Positions 52,644-62,595 are shown, counted from the first letter of the stretch. The stretch is DNA of 64,000 bases from Roseateles sp. (GCF_019237615.1 NZ_JAFAGT010000095.1:1-64000); one strand, 5' to 3'. Made by a program: numbers and translations. Notes: generated by a model from the sequence alone, not told the origin.

Positions 52644-53621
52644 ATGCTGGTCTTCATTCTTCGTCGCCTGGTCCAGGCCCTGGTCGTCATGCTGTCGGTG
52701 GCCTTCATCGCCTTCATGCTGTTCCAGTACGTGGGCGATCCGGTCACCAATCTGCTGGGCCAGGATGCGACCGAGGAGCAGCGCACCGCGCTGCGCAAGG
52801 ATCTGGGCCTGGATCGGCCCTTCCCGGTGCAGTTCGCGCATTTCGCCACGAATGCCGCCCAGGGGGAGTTCGGCATCAGCCTGCGCCAGGGGCGCAAGGT
52901 GTCGGCCCTCATCGTCGAGCGCTTCCCCGCGACGCTGGAACTGGCCCTGGTCGCCGGCCTGATTGCCCTGGGCCTGGGCATTCCGCTGGGGGTCTACGCG
53001 GCGCTGCGGCGCGGCAAGGCGAGCGCGCAGCTGCTGATGACGGGCACGCTGTTCGGCGTCAGCCTGCCCAATTTCGTCATCGGCATCGTGCTGATCTGGG
53101 TCTTCGCCGTCGAGCTCAAATGGCTGCCGAGCTTCGGCCGCGGCGAGGTTGTCACCTTCGGCGCCTGGACCTCGGGCCTGCTGACGCGCGACGGGCTGCT
53201 GCACCTGATCCTGCCCGCCTTCACGCTGTCGGCCTTCCAGCTGACCCTGATCATGCGCTTGGTGCGCGCCGAGATGCTGGAGGTGCTGCGCACCGACTAC
53301 ATCCGCTTCGCGCGTGCCCGCGGCCTGACGGACCGCAGCGTCTATTTCGGTCATGCGCTGAAGAACACGCTGGTGCCCGTCATCACCATCACGGGTTTGC
53401 AGCTCGGCTCGTTGATCGCCTTCGCCATCATCACCGAGCAGGTCTTCCAGTGGCCCGGCATGGGCCTGCTCTTCATCCAGGCCGTGCAGTTCGCCGACAT
53501 CCCTGTCATGGCGGCCTACCTCTGCCTGATCTCCCTGATCTTCGTCGTCATCAACCTCGGCGTCGATCTACTCTATTTCGCCGTCGATCCGCGTCTGCGT
53601 GTCGAGGGCAAGGCCCATTGA
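52644..53621 (+). CDS. dppB: Peptide ABC transporter permease, DppB/OppB type
   Basis: 325 residues, six membrane segments. MLVFILRRLVQALVVMLSVA and FQYVGDPVTNLLGQDATEEQ are typical of DppB. The EAA loop, which docks the ATPases, is around DYIRFARARGLTDRSVYFGHA. It forms the channel with DppC. It is the first gene of a four-gene operon with ATG-stop overlaps or 2 bp gaps. Confidence 0.92.
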   Translation: MLVFILRRLVQALVVMLSVAFIAFMLFQYVGDPVTNLLGQDATEEQRTALRKDLGLDRPFPVQFAHFATNAAQGEFGISLRQGRKVSALIVERFPATLELALVAGLIALGLGIPLGVYAALRRGKASAQLLMTGTLFGVSLPNFVIGIVLIWVFAVELKWLPSFGRGEVVTFGAWTSGLLTRDGLLHLILPAFTLSAFQLTLIMRLVRAEMLEVLRTDYIRFARARGLTDRSVYFGHALKNTLVPVITITGLQLGSLIAFAIITEQVFQWPGMGLLFIQAVQFADIPVMAAYLCLISLIFVVINLGVDLLYFAVDPRLRVEGKAH

Positions 53622-53623
53622 TC

Positions 53624-54568
53624 ATGGCCGCTGACGCCCCCAGCAACCCCACCGCGGGGCCCTCCACCCTGCGGCGCCTCCTCGACGGCGACGTCTGGCA
53701 TTCCTTCCGCAGCTCGCCGGTCGCGATGCTGGCTGCGCTCATCGCGCTGGTCTGTTTTGTCTGCGCGCTGTTCGCGGAGGTCGTCGCCCCGCACAACCCC
53801 TTCGACCTGGCGACACTGGAGCTGCTGGATTCGCTGAAGCCCCCATCCTGGGTCGATGGCGGCGAGCCCAAGTATCTGCTCGGCACGGACGGGCAGGGCC
53901 GCGACATCCTGTCGGCGCTGATGTACGGCGCGCGCATCTCGTTGCTGGTCGGCATCGCCTCGGTGCTGTTGTCGCTCCTGATCGGCGTCAGCCTGGGCCT
54001 GCTGGCTGGCTTCGTCGGCGGGCGCACCGACGCAGTCATCATGCGCATCTGCGACGTGATGCTCTCCTTCCCGTCTATCCTCGTCGCGCTGATGATCAGC
54101 GGCGTGGGCCGCAGCCTGTTTCCGCACGCGCCCGACATGCTGGCCCTCGTCGTCCTCGTGCTGGCCATTGCGCTGACGGGTTGGGTGCAGTACGCGCGCA
54201 CCGTGCGCGGCTCCACGCTGGTGGAGCGCAACAAGGAGTACGTGCAGGCGGCCCGCGTCATCGGCGTCGGTCCGCTGCGCATCATGCGCCGCCACGTGCT
54301 GCCCAATGTGCTGGGTCCGGTGCTGGTGCTGGCCACCATCCAGATCGCGTCGGCCATCATCACGGAGGCGACGCTGTCCTTCCTGGGCGTCGGCGTGCCG
54401 GCCACCAGCCCCTCGCTGGGCACGCTGATTCGCAACGGCAACGACTACCTGTTTTCGGGCGAGTGGTGGATCACCGCCTGGCCCAGCCTGACGCTGGTCC
54501 TCATCACGCTCAGCGTGAACTTGCTGGGCGACTGGCTGCGCGATGCGCTCAACCCCCGACTGCGATGA
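53624..54568 (+). CDS. dppC: Peptide ABC transporter permease, DppC/OppC type
   Basis: 314 residues. N-terminal OppC-like segment (WHSFRSSPVAMLAALIALVC), LGTDGQGRDILSALMYGARISL (typical of DppC), and the EAA loop KEYVQAARVIGVGPLRIMRR. The start ATG is 2 bp after the dppB stop. Confidence 0.93.
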   Translation: MAADAPSNPTAGPSTLRRLLDGDVWHSFRSSPVAMLAALIALVCFVCALFAEVVAPHNPFDLATLELLDSLKPPSWVDGGEPKYLLGTDGQGRDILSALMYGARISLLVGIASVLLSLLIGVSLGLLAGFVGGRTDAVIMRICDVMLSFPSILVALMISGVGRSLFPHAPDMLALVVLVLAIALTGWVQYARTVRGSTLVERNKEYVQAARVIGVGPLRIMRRHVLPNVLGPVLVLATIQIASAIITEATLSFLGVGVPATSPSLGTLIRNGNDYLFSGEWWITAWPSLTLVLITLSVNLLGDWLRDALNPRLR

Positions 54569-55545
54569 CCGCCCCGTTGCTTGAAGTCAGCCACCTGCGG
54601 GTGGAGTTCCCGACCCGTCGTGGCACGCTGCTAGCCCTGGACGACATCTCCTTCTCGATCGCACCGGGCGAGATCCTGGGCGTGGTCGGCGAGTCCGGCG
54701 CCGGCAAGTCGCTGACCGGCGCCGCCATCATCGGCCTGCTGGACCCGCCAGGCCGCATCGCCGCCGGCGAGATCCGCCTTGCGGGGCGCCGCATCGACAA
54801 CCTGCCCTATGAGCAACTGCGCCGCATCCGCGGCCGCGAAATCGGCGCGGTGTTCCAGGATCCGCTGACCTCGCTGAACCCGCTCTATACGGTGGGACGC
54901 CAGCTGGTCGAGACCATCACGACCCACCTCGACCTGACGGCCTCGCAGGCTCGCGCCCGCGCCATCGAGCTGCTGGCCGCCACCGGCATCCCGGCGCCCG
55001 AGGCGCGCGTGGACCATTTCCCGCACCAGTTCTCCGGCGGCATGCGCCAGCGCGTTGTCATCGCGCTGGCGCTCGCGGCCAACCCCAAGCTCATCGTCGC
55101 CGACGAGCCGACGACCGCGCTGGACGTCTCCATCCAGGCGCAGATCATTACGCTGCTGAAGAAGATCTGCCGCGAGCAGGGTGCGGCCGTCATGCTGGTC
55201 ACCCACGACATGGGCGTCATCGCCGAGACCTGCGACCGCGTGGCCGTCATGTATGCCGGCCGTGTCGCCGAGATCGGCCCGGTCGCCGACGTCATCCACC
55301 GCCCTGCCCATCCCTATACCGTCGGGCTGATGGGCTCCATCCCCGCCATGGACGAGGACCGTGAGCGCCTGCTGCAGATCGATGGCGCGATGCCGCGCCT
55401 GACCGCCATCCCGCCCGGGTGCGCCTTCAATCCCCGTTGCCCGCGCGTCGTCGAGCGCTGCCGCGCCGAGCGCCCCGAGCTCGCCCAGGTCGGGGCGACG
55501 AACGCTGCCTGCTGGCGTCCCGTCACCGTGGAGGCCGTGCGATGA
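54565..55545 (+). CDS. dppD: Peptide ABC transporter ATPase, DppD/OppD type
   Basis: 326 residues. Walker [10 protein letters not shown]-loop VFQDP, signature FSGGMRQR, Walker B LIVADEP and switch His in VTHDMG. The C-terminal oligopeptide cysteine region CAFNPRCP...[10 protein letters not shown] is typical of OppD/DppD (Fe-S-binding cysteines in this group). Overlaps dppC (ATGA). Confidence 0.95.
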   Translation: MTAPLLEVSHLRVEFPTRRGTLLALDDISFSIAPGEILGVVGESGAGKSLTGAAIIGLLDPPGRIAAGEIRLAGRRIDNLPYEQLRRIRGREIGAVFQDPLTSLNPLYTVGRQLVETITTHLDLTASQARARAIELLAATGIPAPEARVDHFPHQFSGGMRQRVVIALALAANPKLIVADEPTTALDVSIQAQIITLLKKICREQGAAVMLVTHDMGVIAETCDRVAVMYAGRVAEIGPVADVIHRPAHPYTVGLMGSIPAMDEDRERLLQIDGAMPRLTAIPPGCAFNPRCPRVVERCRAERPELAQVGATNAACWRPVTVEAVR

Positions 55546-56540
55546 GCGCCCCCCTCGTCGAGGTCCGCGACCTCGCCAAGATCTTCGATGTGTCCCCGCC
55601 CTGGTTGAACCGTGTCGTCGAGCGCAAGCCCAAGGCATTCGTGCATGCCGTCGACGGCGTGTCCTTCGGCATCGAGCGCGGCAAGACGCTGGCCCTCGTC
55701 GGTGAAAGCGGCTGCGGCAAGAGCACGGTCGCGCGCCTGCTGGTGGGCCTGTACCAGGCGACGCGCGGCGGGGTGCGCTTCGACGGCGAGGACATCGCCG
55801 AGACGCTGGCCGGCGCGAATGCGCACACGCTGCGCCGGCGCATGCAGATGATCTTCCAGGACCCTTATGCGTCGCTGAACCCGCGCTGGAAGGTGCTGGA
55901 CATCGTCGCCGAGCCGCTGCGCGAGCATGGCCTGGTCCGCGACGGCGCCGAGGTCGTGAAGCGCGTCGGCGAGTTGCTCGACTCGGTGGGCCTGAATCCG
56001 GCCGACGCCGAGAAGTTCCCGCACCAGTTCTCCGGCGGCCAGCGCCAGCGCATCTCCATCGCCCGTGCGCTCGCGACCCGGCCCGAGTTCCTCGTCTGCG
56101 ACGAGCCGACCTCGGCGCTCGACGTGTCCGTGCAGGCCCAGGTCCTCAACATCATGAAGGACCTGCAGCGCGAACGCGGCCTGACCTATCTCTTCATCTC
56201 GCACAACCTCGCTGTCGTGCGCCATGTGGCCGATCAGGTCGGCGTCATGTACCTGGGTCGTCTCGTCGAGGTGGCGGACAAGGCCGAGCTGTTTGCGCGG
56301 CCGCGCCACCCCTACACGCGCATGCTGCTGGATGCGATCCCCGACATCCACATGACCGGCCGTGCCCGCACGCCGGTGCAGGGTGAGGTGCCGAATCCGT
56401 TGAATCCGCCCAGCGGCTGCAGTTTCCACCCGCGCTGCCCGCTGGCCAACGAGCGCTGCAAGGCCGAGCGGCCGTCGCTGCTGGAGATCCGGGGTGTGCG
56501 CGTGGCCTGCCACGCGGTCGAGGAGGGCAGGGCGGGCTGA
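55542..56540 (+). CDS. dppF: Peptide ABC transporter ATPase, DppF/OppF type
   Basis: 332 residues. Walker [10 protein letters not shown]-loop [13 protein letters not shown] (the OppF hallmark), signature FSGGQRQR, Walker [13 protein letters not shown], His in [14 protein letters not shown], and the C-terminal [14 protein letters not shown] cysteine region. Overlaps dppD by 4 bp. Its stop abuts lptM's stop, so no terminator fits between them. Confidence 0.95.
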   Translation: MSAPLVEVRDLAKIFDVSPPWLNRVVERKPKAFVHAVDGVSFGIERGKTLALVGESGCGKSTVARLLVGLYQATRGGVRFDGEDIAETLAGANAHTLRRRMQMIFQDPYASLNPRWKVLDIVAEPLREHGLVRDGAEVVKRVGELLDSVGLNPADAEKFPHQFSGGQRQRISIARALATRPEFLVCDEPTSALDVSVQAQVLNIMKDLQRERGLTYLFISHNLAVVRHVADQVGVMYLGRLVEVADKAELFARPRHPYTRMLLDAIPDIHMTGRARTPVQGEVPNPLNPPSGCSFHPRCPLANERCKAERPSLLEIRGVRVACHAVEEGRAG

Positions 56541-56690
56541 TCAGCGCGATGGCGCCGAGGCTGGGGCTGACGCCGCGCCCGCCGGCTTGGGCAGGATCAG
56601 CGGGCCTTTCTGCCCGCAACCCGCGAGCGCGGTAAGGGTGATCAGCAGGGTGGCGATGCACCCACCTACACTGGCGGCAGTCTTCTTCAT
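56541..56690 (-). CDS. lptM: LptM (YifL), small lipoprotein of the LPS translocon
   Basis: 49 residues. Signal MKKTAASVGGCIATLLITL, lipobox LAGC (Cys at residue 25), then GQKGPLILPKPA, the invariant LptM stretch; the rest is Ala/Pro/Ser. LptM helps LptD fold by aiding correct disulfide formation. It is divergent from cyaY, as in other betaproteobacteria, but lysA, its common downstream partner, is missing: the dpp operon runs toward it instead. Confidence 0.92.
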   Translation of the reverse strand: MKKTAASVGGCIATLLITLTALAGCGQKGPLILPKPAGAASAPASAPSR

Positions 56691-56701
56691 CTGTCCAGTT
56701 T

Positions 56702-57034
56702 ATGTCCCTGTCCGACGCCGAATACCACGCCAAGGCCCACGCGCTGCTCGCACGCATCGAGGCGCAGGTCGATGCCTGGCTGGACGAAGACGTCGTCGAC
56801 ATCGACAGCCACCGTACCGGCGGCCTGCTGGAGCTCAGCCTGCCGGGCGGGTCCAAGATCGTCATCAACACCCAGCCGCCGCTGCAGGAGATCTGGCTCG
56901 CGGCGCGCTCGGGGGGCTATCACTTCAAATGGGATGGCGCCCGCTGGCTGGACCGCGAAGGCCAGGAGTTCTGCGCTCGCCTGTCGCGCAGCGCCAGCGA
57001 GCAGGCCGGCCGGGCGCTGACGTTCAGCGCCTAG
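56702..57034 (+). CDS. cyaY: Frataxin-like iron donor CyaY
   Basis: 110 residues, the normal size. Acidic N-terminal helix (AEYHAKAHALLARIEAQVDAWLDED) and a beta sheet with GGLLELSLPGGSKIVINTQPPLQEIWLA followed by GGYHFKW. It binds iron through the acidic ridge and modulates Fe-S cluster assembly. It is divergent from lptM (11 bp between starts) and converges on mrcA with 3 bp between stops. Confidence 0.96.
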   Translation: MSLSDAEYHAKAHALLARIEAQVDAWLDEDVVDIDSHRTGGLLELSLPGGSKIVINTQPPLQEIWLAARSGGYHFKWDGARWLDREGQEFCARLSRSASEQAGRALTFSA

Positions 57035-57037
57035 GCG

Positions 57038-59419
57038 CTACCGCTTGAAGAGGTCCAGGATGGACTTCTTTTCCTCTTCGCTGCTGCTGGCGGGCACGTT
57101 GGGCTCGTTTGACAGCTCGCGCACGCTGTTGCCTGCCGTGTACTCGTCGTAGAACCATTCGCCGTTGACGTTGACGACGCCCTCGGGTGGCGTGATCTCG
57201 TCGACCGGCTTGCCCTTGAGCGCGAAGCCCATGTACTCGATCCAGACCGGCAGGCTCAGGCCGCCGCCGGTCTCGCGGTCGCCGAGCTTGCGCGGCTGGT
57301 CGTAGCCTATCCAGACGACGGCGACGAGGTCCTTCTGGTAGCCCGCGAACCAGGCGTCCATGGAGTCGTTGGTCGTGCCGGTCTTGCCGTAGATGTCGGG
57401 GCGCTTCAGCGTCGCTTGCGCGCGCGCAGCGGTGCCGCTGCGCGTGACCTCCTGCAGCAGGCTGCTCATCAGGAAGGCGTTGCGCGGCTCGATGGCGCGG
57501 GCGTCGTCCGCCAGCGCGACGGGCAGGGCCTCGTAGAGCAGCCGGCCCTTGTTGTCGGTGATCTTGGCGATCAACTGCGGGCTGACGCGGTAGCCGCCGT
57601 TGGCGAACACGGAGAAGCCCTGGGCCATCTGCATGGGCGTCACGGAGCCGGCGCCCAGCGCCATGGTCAGGTACGCCGGGTGCTTCTCGGCCTCGAAGCC
57701 GAAGCGCGTGATCCAGTCCTGCGCGTACTTCACCCCGATGGAGTGAAGCACGCGGATGGAGACCATGTTCTTGGACTTGGCCAGCGCCGTGCGCAGCGGC
57801 ATGGGGCCTTCGAACTTGCCGTCGTAGTTCTTGGGTTCCCAGGGTTGGCTGCCCGTGGTGCCGGCGTCGAAGAACAGTGGCGCGTCATTGACGACGGTGG
57901 CTGGCGTGAAGCCCTTCTCCAGCGCGGCGGAGTAGATGAAGGGCTTGAAGCTGGAGCCAGGCTGGCGCCAGGCCTGGGTCACATGGTTGAACTTGTTCTT
58001 GGCGTAGTCGAAGCCCCCCACCATCGCGTGCACCTGGCCGTTGCGCGGGTCCAGCGACACGAAGGCGCCCTCGACCTCCGGCAACTGCGTGATCGTCCAC
58101 TCGTTGCCGTCCTTCTGCCTGGGGCCCTTGACGACGCGGATCACCGCACCGCGGCGGATGCGGGTCTTGGGGTTGCCCTTGTCGGACAGGCCCGAGGTCG
58201 CGGGCTTCAGGCCGTCGCCCGTGATCGTGATGGCGTCGCCGCTCTGCAGCACGGCCGAGACCTTCTTGGCATCGGCCTCCAGCACGACGGCGGCCAGCAG
58301 TTCGTCGTTGGCCGGGTGATCGGCCAGCGCCTCCGCGATGCGCGCGTCCAGCGCCTTGGCGTCGCCGGGCAGGTCGGCATAGGCCTCGGGGCCACGGTAG
58401 ACCTGGCGCTTCTCATAGTCCAGGATGCCGCGGCGCAGTGCGCGATAGGCGCTGTTCTGCTCGGCGCTGTTGAGCGTCAGGTAGACGTTCAGTCCGCGCG
58501 AATAGGCCTCGTCACCGTACTGGCTGAAGATCAGCTGGCGCGCCGCCTCGGCGACGAACTCGGCATGCGAAGCTGACTCCGGTACCGGCCGGATGCGCAG
58601 CTTCTCCAGCTTGGCCGCGTCGCGTTCCTCCTCGGTGATGTAGCCCGTCTCGTACATCCGTTCGATGATGTACTGCTGGCGGATGGTCGCGCGCTTGGGG
58701 TTGTTGATCGGGTTGTAGGCAGACGGTGCCTTGGGCAGGCCGGCCAGCATGGCGGCCTCGGCAATGCTGATCTTGTCCAGTGTCTTGCCGAAATAGATCT
58801 CGCTGGCTGCCGCGAAGCCGTGTGCGCGGTGGCCCAGGAAGATCTGGTTCATGTAGATCTCGAGGATCTTCTCCTTGGACAGCGCCGACTCGATCTTCAG
58901 CGCCAGCAGGATCTCGTAGATCTTGCGCGTGAAGGTCTTCTCCGAGGACAGGTAGAAGTTGCGCGCCACCTGCATCGTGATCGTCGACGCACCCTGGCTG
59001 CGCGACTCGCCGACGTTGGCCAGGCCGGCGCGCAGTATGCCCAGGTAGTCCACGCCGCCATGCTGATAGAAGCGTGCGTCCTCGATGGCCAGCACGGCCT
59101 CCTGCATCACCTTGGGGATCTGCTGGATGGGCAGGTAGCTGCGGCGTTCCTCGCCGAACTCGCCCAGCAGCACGCCGTCGCTGGACAGGACCCGCATGGG
59201 CAGCTTGGGGCGGTAGTCGGTCAGTCCGCTGACGTCGGGCAGGTTGGGATAGGCCAGCGACAAGGCCAGTGCCGCCAGCAGCAGGATGGCCGCGACGCCG
59301 CCGCCGATCAGGCCCAGGCTCCACAGCGCCCAGCGGCTCAGGCGGGAGGTGCGATCTGACGGGGGGGCGTTGCCGGCGGGCGAAGGACTGGAGGCAGCGG
59401 ATCGGGGCTTGTCATTCAT
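57038..59419 (-). CDS. mrcA: Penicillin-binding protein 1A (bifunctional transglycosylase/transpeptidase)
   Basis: 793 residues. Cytoplasmic tail, one TM (LIGGGVAAILLLAALALSLA), GT51 glycosyltransferase with EDARFYQHGGVD and GASTITMQVARN, an OB-like insert (about 350-440), and the transpeptidase with SSFK (in PGSSFKPFIYS), SKN (ALAKSKNMVS) and KTG (GKTGTTNDSMDAW). Makes peptidoglycan during elongation. Divergent from pilM, as in many proteobacteria. Confidence 0.96.
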   Translation of the reverse strand: MNDKPRSAASSPSPAGNAPPSDRTSRLSRWALWSLGLIGGGVAAILLLAALALSLAYPNLPDVSGLTDYRPKLPMRVLSSDGVLLGEFGEERRSYLPIQQIPKVMQEAVLAIEDARFYQHGGVDYLGILRAGLANVGESRSQGASTITMQVARNFYLSSEKTFTRKIYEILLALKIESALSKEKILEIYMNQIFLGHRAHGFAAASEIYFGKTLDKISIAEAAMLAGLPKAPSAYNPINNPKRATIRQQYIIERMYETGYITEEERDAAKLEKLRIRPVPESASHAEFVAEAARQLIFSQYGDEAYSRGLNVYLTLNSAEQNSAYRALRRGILDYEKRQVYRGPEAYADLPGDAKALDARIAEALADHPANDELLAAVVLEADAKKVSAVLQSGDAITITGDGLKPATSGLSDKGNPKTRIRRGAVIRVVKGPRQKDGNEWTITQLPEVEGAFVSLDPRNGQVHAMVGGFDYAKNKFNHVTQAWRQPGSSFKPFIYSAALEKGFTPATVVNDAPLFFDAGTTGSQPWEPKNYDGKFEGPMPLRTALAKSKNMVSIRVLHSIGVKYAQDWITRFGFEAEKHPAYLTMALGAGSVTPMQMAQGFSVFANGGYRVSPQLIAKITDNKGRLLYEALPVALADDARAIEPRNAFLMSSLLQEVTRSGTAARAQATLKRPDIYGKTGTTNDSMDAWFAGYQKDLVAVVWIGYDQPRKLGDRETGGGLSLPVWIEYMGFALKGKPVDEITPPEGVVNVNGEWFYDEYTAGNSVRELSNEPNVPASSSEEEKKSILDLFKR

Positions 59420-59702
59420 GAGCCGGCGGAGCGCCCCGAGAGCGCGAGGGGAGGAGTCGGCGGATTATAGGAAGTGCGATCCGGTTGCTCATGTATACGA
59501 GGAGTCACCCCAAATGGTGTGTCAAACGACCGCATCCCCTGTGTTTTGCAAGAGCTTGCAAGTTGGTTGATTCGTGTATGTTTAGCAACGTGGCGTTACC
59601 AGCTTGGGCCGGATTTTCGTTCGCTGTCAACAGCTTTGCTGCTAGCATTCAAGTAACTTATTAATAGTCCGATACGTAACTCGCGTGTCGGGAACAAAGG
59701 GC
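59420..59702. other. Divergent intergenic region between mrcA and pilM
   Basis: 283 bp without a recognised gene, less GC-rich than its surroundings. It contains a 10 bp-spaced direct repeat TTGCAAG...TTGCAAG at 59546-59562 and a run of AT-rich sequence with TAGCAT at 59643, a possible -10 for pilM. No sigma54 site is clear. Confidence 0.4.
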
Positions 59703-60782
59703 ATGGGAATACTTGACGCACTTTTGGGTCGCAAGCACCCCGCGCTGATTGGCCTGGATATCAGTTCTTCCAGCGTCAAGCTGGTGGAACTCGGGCAGAC
59801 CAAGAGTGGCGAATTCGTGCTCGAGCGTTTCGCCAGCGAACCCTTTGAGAAGGGGTGGATTGCCGACGGCCAGATCGAGAAGTTCGATGAGGTCGCCGAT
59901 GCCGTGCGCCGCGTCGTCGCGCGCAGCGGCAGCAAGACCCGCGATGCCGCCCTGGCCATGCCGCAGTCGGCCGTCATCACCAAGAAGATCATGCTGCCGG
60001 CTGGCTTGCGCGAGGAAGAGCTCGAGCTGCAGGTCGAGGCCGAGGCCAACCAGTACATCCCGTTCTCGCTGGACGAGGTCAGCCTCGACTTCTGCGTCAT
60101 CGGCCCCAGCCCGACCTCGGTCGGCGACGTCGAGGTGCTGATCGCCGCGTCGCGCAAGGATCGCGTGCAGGACCGGCAGGGCCTGGCCGAGGCCGCCGGC
60201 CTGCGCCCCGTCGTGCTGGACATCGAGTCGCATGCCTCTCGCATGGCGATGGGGCGGCTCATCGCGGCGCTGCCCGGCGAGGGCAAGGACGCGCTCGTGG
60301 CCCTGTTCGAGATCGGCGCCGACACGACCAGCCTCAAGGTGCTGCGCGACGACGAGCTGCTCTACGACCGTGACCAGTCCTTCGGCGGCTCGCAGCTGAC
60401 GCAGCTGATCTCGCGCCAGTACGGCTTCTCCTTCGAGGAGGCCGAGCAGAAGAAGCTCGCGAACGAGTTGCCCGAGGACTACGAGGCGAGCGTGCTCAAT
60501 CCCTTCGTCGACAGCCTGTCGCAGGAGATCGGTCGTGCGCTGCAGTATTTCTTCACCAGCACGCCGCACCACAAGGTGCACTATGTGATGCTGGCCGGCG
60601 GCACCGCGACGCTGCCGGGCCTGAAGGAGCGCGTGACCGACCTGACCGGCTTCGCCTGCATGGTGGTCAACCCCTTCGAGGACATGGCCATGGGCCCCGC
60701 GGTGCGCGAGTCCAGGCTGCGTCGCGAGGCGCCGTCCTATCTGACCGCCTGCGGCCTCGCGATGCGGAGGTTCTTCCAGTGA
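59703..60782 (+). CDS. pilM: Type IV pilus assembly ATPase-fold protein PilM
   Basis: 359 residues. Actin-like fold: LIGLDISSSSVKLVEL at the N-terminus and VALFEIGADTTSLKVL as the second phosphate motif; the C-terminal VMLAGGTATLPGLKERVTDL is typical. PilM binds the N-terminus of PilN. The ATG at 59703 (MGILDALLG) was chosen; a GTG at 59685 in the same frame is an alternative, though neither has a well-spaced Shine-Dalgarno. Confidence 0.95.
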   Translation: MGILDALLGRKHPALIGLDISSSSVKLVELGQTKSGEFVLERFASEPFEKGWIADGQIEKFDEVADAVRRVVARSGSKTRDAALAMPQSAVITKKIMLPAGLREEELELQVEAEANQYIPFSLDEVSLDFCVIGPSPTSVGDVEVLIAASRKDRVQDRQGLAEAAGLRPVVLDIESHASRMAMGRLIAALPGEGKDALVALFEIGADTTSLKVLRDDELLYDRDQSFGGSQLTQLISRQYGFSFEEAEQKKLANELPEDYEASVLNPFVDSLSQEIGRALQYFFTSTPHHKVHYVMLAGGTATLPGLKERVTDLTGFACMVVNPFEDMAMGPAVRESRLRREAPSYLTACGLAMRRFFQ

Positions 60783-61381
60783 TCCTGATCAACCTGCTGC
60801 CCTACCGCGAGGAGCGGCGCAAGCGGCGCAAGGCGGCCTTCTTCGCCGGCCTGGGCCTGGCCGCCCTGGCGGGGGCGGGCATCGTCGGCGCCGTCTTCCT
60901 GTTGCTGCAGTTCCTGACGACGGAGCAGCAGGCGCACAACCAGTACATCCAGAACGAGATCACCCGGCTGGAAGCGCAGATCAAGGACATCGCCGAGCTG
61001 AAGACCGAGATCGAGTCGCTCAAGTCGCGGCAGCGCGCCGTCGAGGATCTGCAGACCGACCGCAACACGCCGGTCCAGTTGCTCAACGACCTGGCCCGCC
61101 TGGCGCCCGAAGGCATCTATCTGACGGCCATCCGCCAGGACAGCAAGAGCGTCACGGTCAGCGGCGTCGCGCAGACCAACGAGCGCGTGTCGGAGTTCCT
61201 GCGCAATGTCTCGCGCAGCTCCGAATGGCTGGAGAAACCCGACCTCATCGAAGTCAAGCTCGCCACCGTCAGCGCCAACACGCGCGACGTGCGCCGGCTG
61301 CTCGACTTCTCCATGAAGGTTTCGATCAAGGCACCACCGCGCGAGGCCGCCCAGGGGGCCTCCGCGCCAAAGAAGAGCTGA
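60779..61381 (+). CDS. pilN: Type IV pilus assembly protein PilN
   Basis: 200 residues. Starts MILINLLPYREERRKRRKAA (GTG start overlapping the pilM stop as GTGA); the INLLPYR motif binds PilM. One membrane helix (LAALAGAGIVGAVFLLLQFL), a coiled coil, then a ferredoxin-like domain. Confidence 0.95.
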   Translation: MILINLLPYREERRKRRKAAFFAGLGLAALAGAGIVGAVFLLLQFLTTEQQAHNQYIQNEITRLEAQIKDIAELKTEIESLKSRQRAVEDLQTDRNTPVQLLNDLARLAPEGIYLTAIRQDSKSVTVSGVAQTNERVSEFLRNVSRSSEWLEKPDLIEVKLATVSANTRDVRRLLDFSMKVSIKAPPREAAQGASAPKKS

Positions 61382-61387
61382 CCGACC

Positions 61388-62074
61388 ATGGCCACCTCCC
61401 TATCCAAGATCGACCTGAACGCCTGGTTTGCAGAGTTCTCGGCCCAGTTCCAGGGGCTCAATCCCAAGGAGCCGGGCCAATGGCCGCTGGCGCCCAAGCT
61501 GGCGTCCGCGCTGGCCGTGATGCTGGTCGTCGTCGGCGTGGGCTACGCGTTCCTGCTGTCGGACGTCGAGGCCGGCCTCGATGCCGAGCGCAACCGCGAG
61601 CCCCAGCTGCGCCAGGACTACCAGGCCAAGCTGGCCCAGGCCGTCAACCTGCCCGAACTGCGCAAGCAGAAGAGTCAGGTCGAGGAGTACGTGACCCAGC
61701 TGGAGAAGCAACTGCCCGGCAAGGCCGAGATCGACTCCCTGTTGTCTGACATCAGCAGCGCGGGCGTTGGCCGGGGCCTGCAGTTCGAGCTGTTTCGCCC
61801 GGGCCAGGTGCTGATCAAGGACTACTACGCGGAGCTGCCGATCGCCGTCAAGGTGTCGGGCCGCTATCACGACATCGGCGCCTTCGCGGCCGACGTGTCC
61901 AACCTCTCGCGCATCGTCACGCTGCACAACCTCATCGTCGCCGCGCCCACGGGCCCGCGCGATGCGAACGGCGCCCTCACCATGGAGGCGACGGCGCGCA
62001 CCTATCGCTATCTCGATTCCGCCGAAGTGGCCGAGCAGCGCAAGGCTGCCGCCAAGGCCGGAGGCAAGAAATGA
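61388..62074 (+). CDS. pilO: Type IV pilus assembly protein PilO
   Basis: 228 residues. Short cytoplasmic N-terminus, one TM (ALAVMLVVVGVGYAFLLSDV), coiled coil (LRKQKSQVEEYVTQLEKQLP), and the PilO fold with SGRYHDIGAFAADVSNLSRI. Partner of PilN. 6 bp after pilN. Confidence 0.95.
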   Translation: MATSLSKIDLNAWFAEFSAQFQGLNPKEPGQWPLAPKLASALAVMLVVVGVGYAFLLSDVEAGLDAERNREPQLRQDYQAKLAQAVNLPELRKQKSQVEEYVTQLEKQLPGKAEIDSLLSDISSAGVGRGLQFELFRPGQVLIKDYYAELPIAVKVSGRYHDIGAFAADVSNLSRIVTLHNLIVAAPTGPRDANGALTMEATARTYRYLDSAEVAEQRKAAAKAGGKK

Positions 62075-62595
62075 AGCGCCTGCTGATCCCGCTCTCGGGC
62101 GCCATGCTGCTTGCCGGTTGCGGCGGCGACATCGACGAGCTGCGCCAATGGATGGAGCAGCAGCGCAAGGAGGCCAAGGCCACCGTGCCGCCGCTGCTGC
62201 CGCCCAAGAAGTTCCTGCCGCAGCCCTATGAATCCGGTGCCGGCGTGGACCCGTTCAGTCCGCAAAAGCTCAGTGTCGCCATCAAGCAGGAGGCGGCCCA
62301 GCCCAATTCGCTGCTGACGGCCGAGATCAGCCGCCGCAAGGAGCCGCTGGAGGCCTATCCGCTGGACACCATGTCCATGGTCGGCAGCCTGACGCGTGAC
62401 AGCAAGCGCTACGCGCTGCTGCGGGTGGACAACCTGTTGTATCAGGTCAAGGCCGGGGACTATCTCGGCCAGAACTTCGGCCGCATCACCAAGATCAGCG
62501 AGACCGAGATCACGTTGCGAGAAGTCGTCCAGGACGCTGCGGGCGAGTGGATCGAGCGCACCAGTACCCTCCAGCTACAGGAGAAGGGACGATGA
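62071..62595 (+). CDS. pilP: Type IV pilus lipoprotein PilP
   Basis: 174 residues. Lipoprotein signal with LAGC (Cys at residue 17), Pro-rich linker, then the PilP beta domain (SMVGSLTRDSKRYALLRVDN, VKAGDYLGQNFGRI). It links PilNO to the secretin PilQ. Overlaps pilO by 4 bp. Confidence 0.95.
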   Translation: MKRLLIPLSGAMLLAGCGGDIDELRQWMEQQRKEAKATVPPLLPPKKFLPQPYESGAGVDPFSPQKLSVAIKQEAAQPNSLLTAEISRRKEPLEAYPLDTMSMVGSLTRDSKRYALLRVDNLLYQVKAGDYLGQNFGRITKISETEITLREVVQDAAGEWIERTSTLQLQEKGR

